NCBI RefSeq assembly: GCF_014217805.1
Contig: NZ_CP055156.1
Span: forward strand, 310,001 to 374,000
DNA: 64,000 nt
Reading direction: 5' to 3'
From: Adhaeribacter swui
GTDB taxonomy: Bacteria > Bacteroidota > Bacteroidia > Cytophagales > Hymenobacteraceae
Shown here: positions 61,871-64,000 of the stretch, piece by piece
Numbering within the stretch: position 1 is the first letter of the stretch
Layout: the number at the start of each line of letters is the position of its first letter
Made by a program: the position numbers and the translations under genes
Notes under the pieces: model-generated
The model's input: only the letters and a program-made list of their open reading frames with translations
Database searches by the model: none
Told to the model about the DNA's origin: nothing

Positions 61871-64000
61871 TTAAGGGTTTACTAATAGTTTGTAACCGGC
61901 TGTTTTGCCCGTGGCGGTGTGCACGCGTACGTAATACAACCCGGGTGCTAATCCCACCAGCTTGATGCGGTGCTCTTTGTTTGGCACTGTGTTCCTGCGC
62001 ACTTGTTTGCCATCGGAGCTAAATAAAGCTACCTGCATTTTTTCCGGGCCGGTTACGGTAACTTCCTGGTTGGCCGGGTTCGGGAATACCGCAATATTTA
62101 GCCGGGCTTTTTCTTCTTCCGAAATACCGGTTCCGGTTCTTAATTGTTGAGTCAGGTAAAACAAGCCCCCCCCGGTGTTACCCGCAATTATTTCGGGTTG
62201 TTTATCGCCATTTAAGTCAGCGGCTGCCAAGGCTACATGGGTGCCCAAGCGGCTTCTTACGGCCGAGTTACTAATGCTATTGGCGAATAAAGCAGGCGTT
62301 TCGGTAAAATTAGCCGATAAATCGGCCATAAAATTGGCGTATATTCTAATTACTCCCCGGTTATCTACGGTTAGCAATTCGGGAGAATTATCGTTGTTTA
62401 AATCAGCAATTAAAGGGTATAAGTTGCGATTGGCTTCTTCCTGAAATTCGATACCGCCAAATTTTTCGTTTTCCAGCGTAAATACGGGTTGAGCGGCCGT
62501 ACCGGTGTTACGGTAAAAAAGCAAAGGCCCGCTGGTATCGGAAATCAGAAAACTGGCCGCCACGATAGCATCCTGGTCGCCATCGTTATCCAGGTCGTAA
62601 AAAACCGCTACATCGCCGGTGTTTTCGCCGATATCTAAAGATTGCACTGCACTTACATTAAAACGAAACGGTTGTTCGGCGGCGGCTTGGTTTAAAATAT
62701 ATTTATTGCTGCCCGTTGAGCTGTTGAGTATGCTAAAGGTAAGGTCCAGGCGGCCATCGTTGTTTAAATCGGCAAAGCGCGGTTTTATGCCCTGTAGTCC
62801 TAAAGTAGATAAATTGGCATAATCATCGGTTTCTAAACGGAACTCGGGTGCAGTAGCCGAACCAATATTGGTGTATAAACTAATACTGCTCACCATGTTA
62901 TCACCTTTCATGGTGGCGTAGTTACCTACCAGCATATCCAGGTCGCCGTCGGCGTCTACATCAGCAAAAGCCGGGGCGCTGTCTTCGCCTAAGTCCAGCA
63001 CGAAATTTTGTAAAAAATTATTTTGCAAAAATTCAAATGCCGGACTGGCATTGGCCGCAGCGGTGTTGCGGTACAGCCAGATAGATTGGTTGGTATTAAT
63101 GCCATCCATGTTAGCGGGCAGATACGGCGAAACCAACAAGTCGGGCACATTATCAAAAGTTACGTCTTCGTAGTAAGCGGCCAGAAATTGCCGGAAATTA
63201 GCAGGTGTGGTATTATCCGGAAACGTTTTTTTTACGCCGGAGCTACTCATTACAGCTTTGGTTGGCGTACCTTGGTTGGTAATTTGTACTAGTTCGCTGC
63301 AAGGATCGCCCCCGATTAAAACATCTTTATCCTGATCGTTATCCAGGTCTAGGGCCAAAATGGTTACGGGCACGCTATGTTTGGTGCCGGTAGTACGGCA
63401 AGCCGAATTAAACATAAAACTACCGCAGGCATCTTCGCACTTGGTTAATTTGCCCCACCAGGCATCTTCGAGCTTAAACCGCAAACTATCCGGCGACAAG
63501 TTATCTTCTACCCGCATGTTTTTGTATAACTGTATGGTGTGGCCCGAGTAAAAATCAAAACAAAGAATATCCAGGTCGCCGTCGTTATCCATATCGGTAA
63601 TAGCGGGTAAATCGTCGCCGCTTACCTGTAAATTTACGCCGTTGTTAAACCGCACAAAATCTTCTTTTAAAGCAAATCGTAAAGGGCCGTTTACCGGCGT
63701 TACGTTTTCGTAAACCCTTATGCCCAGATTGCTCTTGGTAAATAAATCTTTGCGGCCATCTTGGTTAAAGTCGCGTAACACCACCCAATCCGATAAACTA
63801 TCCGGGAAAAACGCCTCGTATTCTGGTTGATATTGCCAGGACCATTGTCCGTTTATTTGCTGCGCCAGGTACGTAGAAACTTTATTTTGCGTGCGATCAA
63901 AAACAAATAAATCCTCGATATCGTCTTGGTTTAAATGAATTTTAGAGAATACCGCGCTGTTTAATCCGCCAGCCCAGGGATTATTTAAAATATTCGTACC
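61871..64000 (-). CDS. T9SS-secreted FG-GAP/VCBS repeat protein, 5' end outside window
   Basis: The frame is open to the window edge: 709 residues are visible and the N-terminus is missing. Upstream of an internal GTG at 63784 the protein continues (VFSKIHLNQDDIEDLFVFD), so that GTG is not the start. About nine FG-GAP calcium loops are seen: DFNQDGRKD, DMDNDGDLD, DLDNDQDKD, DVDADGDLD, DLNNDGRLD, DLDNDGDQD, DLNNDNSPE, DLNGDKQPE. The C-terminal T9SS type A sorting domain (FPNPANQEVTVTG, LFSSDGKQVRR, GLYYVRVHTATG, KLLVNP) sends it to the cell surface. The ligand is unknown. Confidence 0.92.
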   Translation of the reverse strand, partial: GTNILNNPWAGGLNSAVFSKIHLNQDDIEDLFVFDRTQNKVSTYLAQQINGQWSWQYQPEYEAFFPDSLSDWVVLRDFNQDGRKDLFTKSNLGIRVYENVTPVNGPLRFALKEDFVRFNNGVNLQVSGDDLPAITDMDNDGDLDILCFDFYSGHTIQLYKNMRVEDNLSPDSLRFKLEDAWWGKLTKCEDACGSFMFNSACRTTGTKHSVPVTILALDLDNDQDKDVLIGGDPCSELVQITNQGTPTKAVMSSSGVKKTFPDNTTPANFRQFLAAYYEDVTFDNVPDLLVSPYLPANMDGINTNQSIWLYRNTAAANASPAFEFLQNNFLQNFVLDLGEDSAPAFADVDADGDLDMLVGNYATMKGDNMVSSISLYTNIGSATAPEFRLETDDYANLSTLGLQGIKPRFADLNNDGRLDLTFSILNSSTGSNKYILNQAAAEQPFRFNVSAVQSLDIGENTGDVAVFYDLDNDGDQDAIVAASFLISDTSGPLLFYRNTGTAAQPVFTLENEKFGGIEFQEEANRNLYPLIADLNNDNSPELLTVDNRGVIRIYANFMADLSANFTETPALFANSISNSAVRSRLGTHVALAAADLNGDKQPEIIAGNTGGGLFYLTQQLRTGTGISEEEKARLNIAVFPNPANQEVTVTGPEKMQVALFSSDGKQVRRNTVPNKEHRIKLVGLAPGLYYVRVHTATGKTAGYKLLVNP

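Noticed and set aside
63782-63784. GTG as start of the last FG-GAP gene
   Set aside because: The frame continues upstream to the window edge with clear repeat sequence, so the gene is truncated by the window and the GTG is internal.
1-64000. CRISPR array, prophage or integrase-bordered island
   Set aside because: No regularly spaced direct repeats, phage structural genes or integrase were seen; the tRNA genes at 47.3-47.6 kb have no visible duplicated 3' end nearby.

Overview
The window looks like a chromosomal segment of an aerobic Bacteroidota bacterium, most likely a Cytophagales/Hymenobacteraceae member of the Adhaeribacter type (inference). The supporting signs are two secreted proteins with type IX secretion (T9SS type A) sorting domains, promoter-like TAnnTTTG boxes, few Shine-Dalgarno sequences, many DUF families typical of the phylum, a kynurenine monooxygenase, and very AT-rich intergenic DNA. 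Most of the window is ordinary core or peripheral chromosome, with short, mostly single-gene transcription units separated by clear hairpin terminators.

Layout. 1-13 kb: 3' end of uvrA, a small unknown protein, a DUF4142 lipoprotein, an enoyl-CoA hydratase/isomerase, a polytopic DUF6056-like membrane protein, asnS, rpoN (sigma-54), a PAP2-like membrane protein, a DUF4188 protein, kmo and a GH1-like glycosidase. 13-22 kb: an Omp85-type barrel, an FG-GAP/VCBS protein, a Dabb protein, a small zinc-ribbon protein, a 1 kb AT-rich gap, a CapD/WbpM-type sugar dehydratase and a PIG-V-like mannosyltransferase. 22-32 kb: a LOV-like PAS protein without the photoactive cysteine, metE behind a cobalamin riboswitch, a 1562-residue T9SS protein made of about 21 repeats, and a PepSY-like periplasmic protein. 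32-43 kb: a hybrid histidine kinase, a DUF1264 lipoprotein, an isoaspartyl peptidase, a TerB-like protein, an AmpG-like MFS carrier, an SDR glucose dehydrogenase and a PQQ dehydrogenase with a built-in cytochrome c domain.

43.5-47.6 kb is the accessory-looking part: a glycosyltransferase-like protein without a normal catalytic half, then an AT-rich two-gene operon whose first gene (membrane anchor plus nucleotidyltransferase motif) is split by a complete IS3-family (IS407-group) element with a 4-bp target duplication, followed by tRNA-Leu(UAA) and tRNA-Gly(GCC). Removing the IS and one target copy restores a single 295-codon frame whose stop overlaps the start of the next gene. This cryptic operon is the best candidate in the window for an undescribed system.

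48-64 kb returns to core functions: mutS, a SpoU/TrmH methyltransferase, a TerC protein, a YajQ protein, a lipocalin, DUF4174, mfd, a STAS-like protein, a methionine aminotransferase/omega-amidase pair (methionine salvage), an unknown protein and a T9SS FG-GAP protein cut by the window edge. Three DNA repair genes (uvrA, mutS, mfd) lie in the window. metE, the aminotransferase and the omega-amidase together point to active methionine synthesis and salvage, with B12-dependent control of metE.
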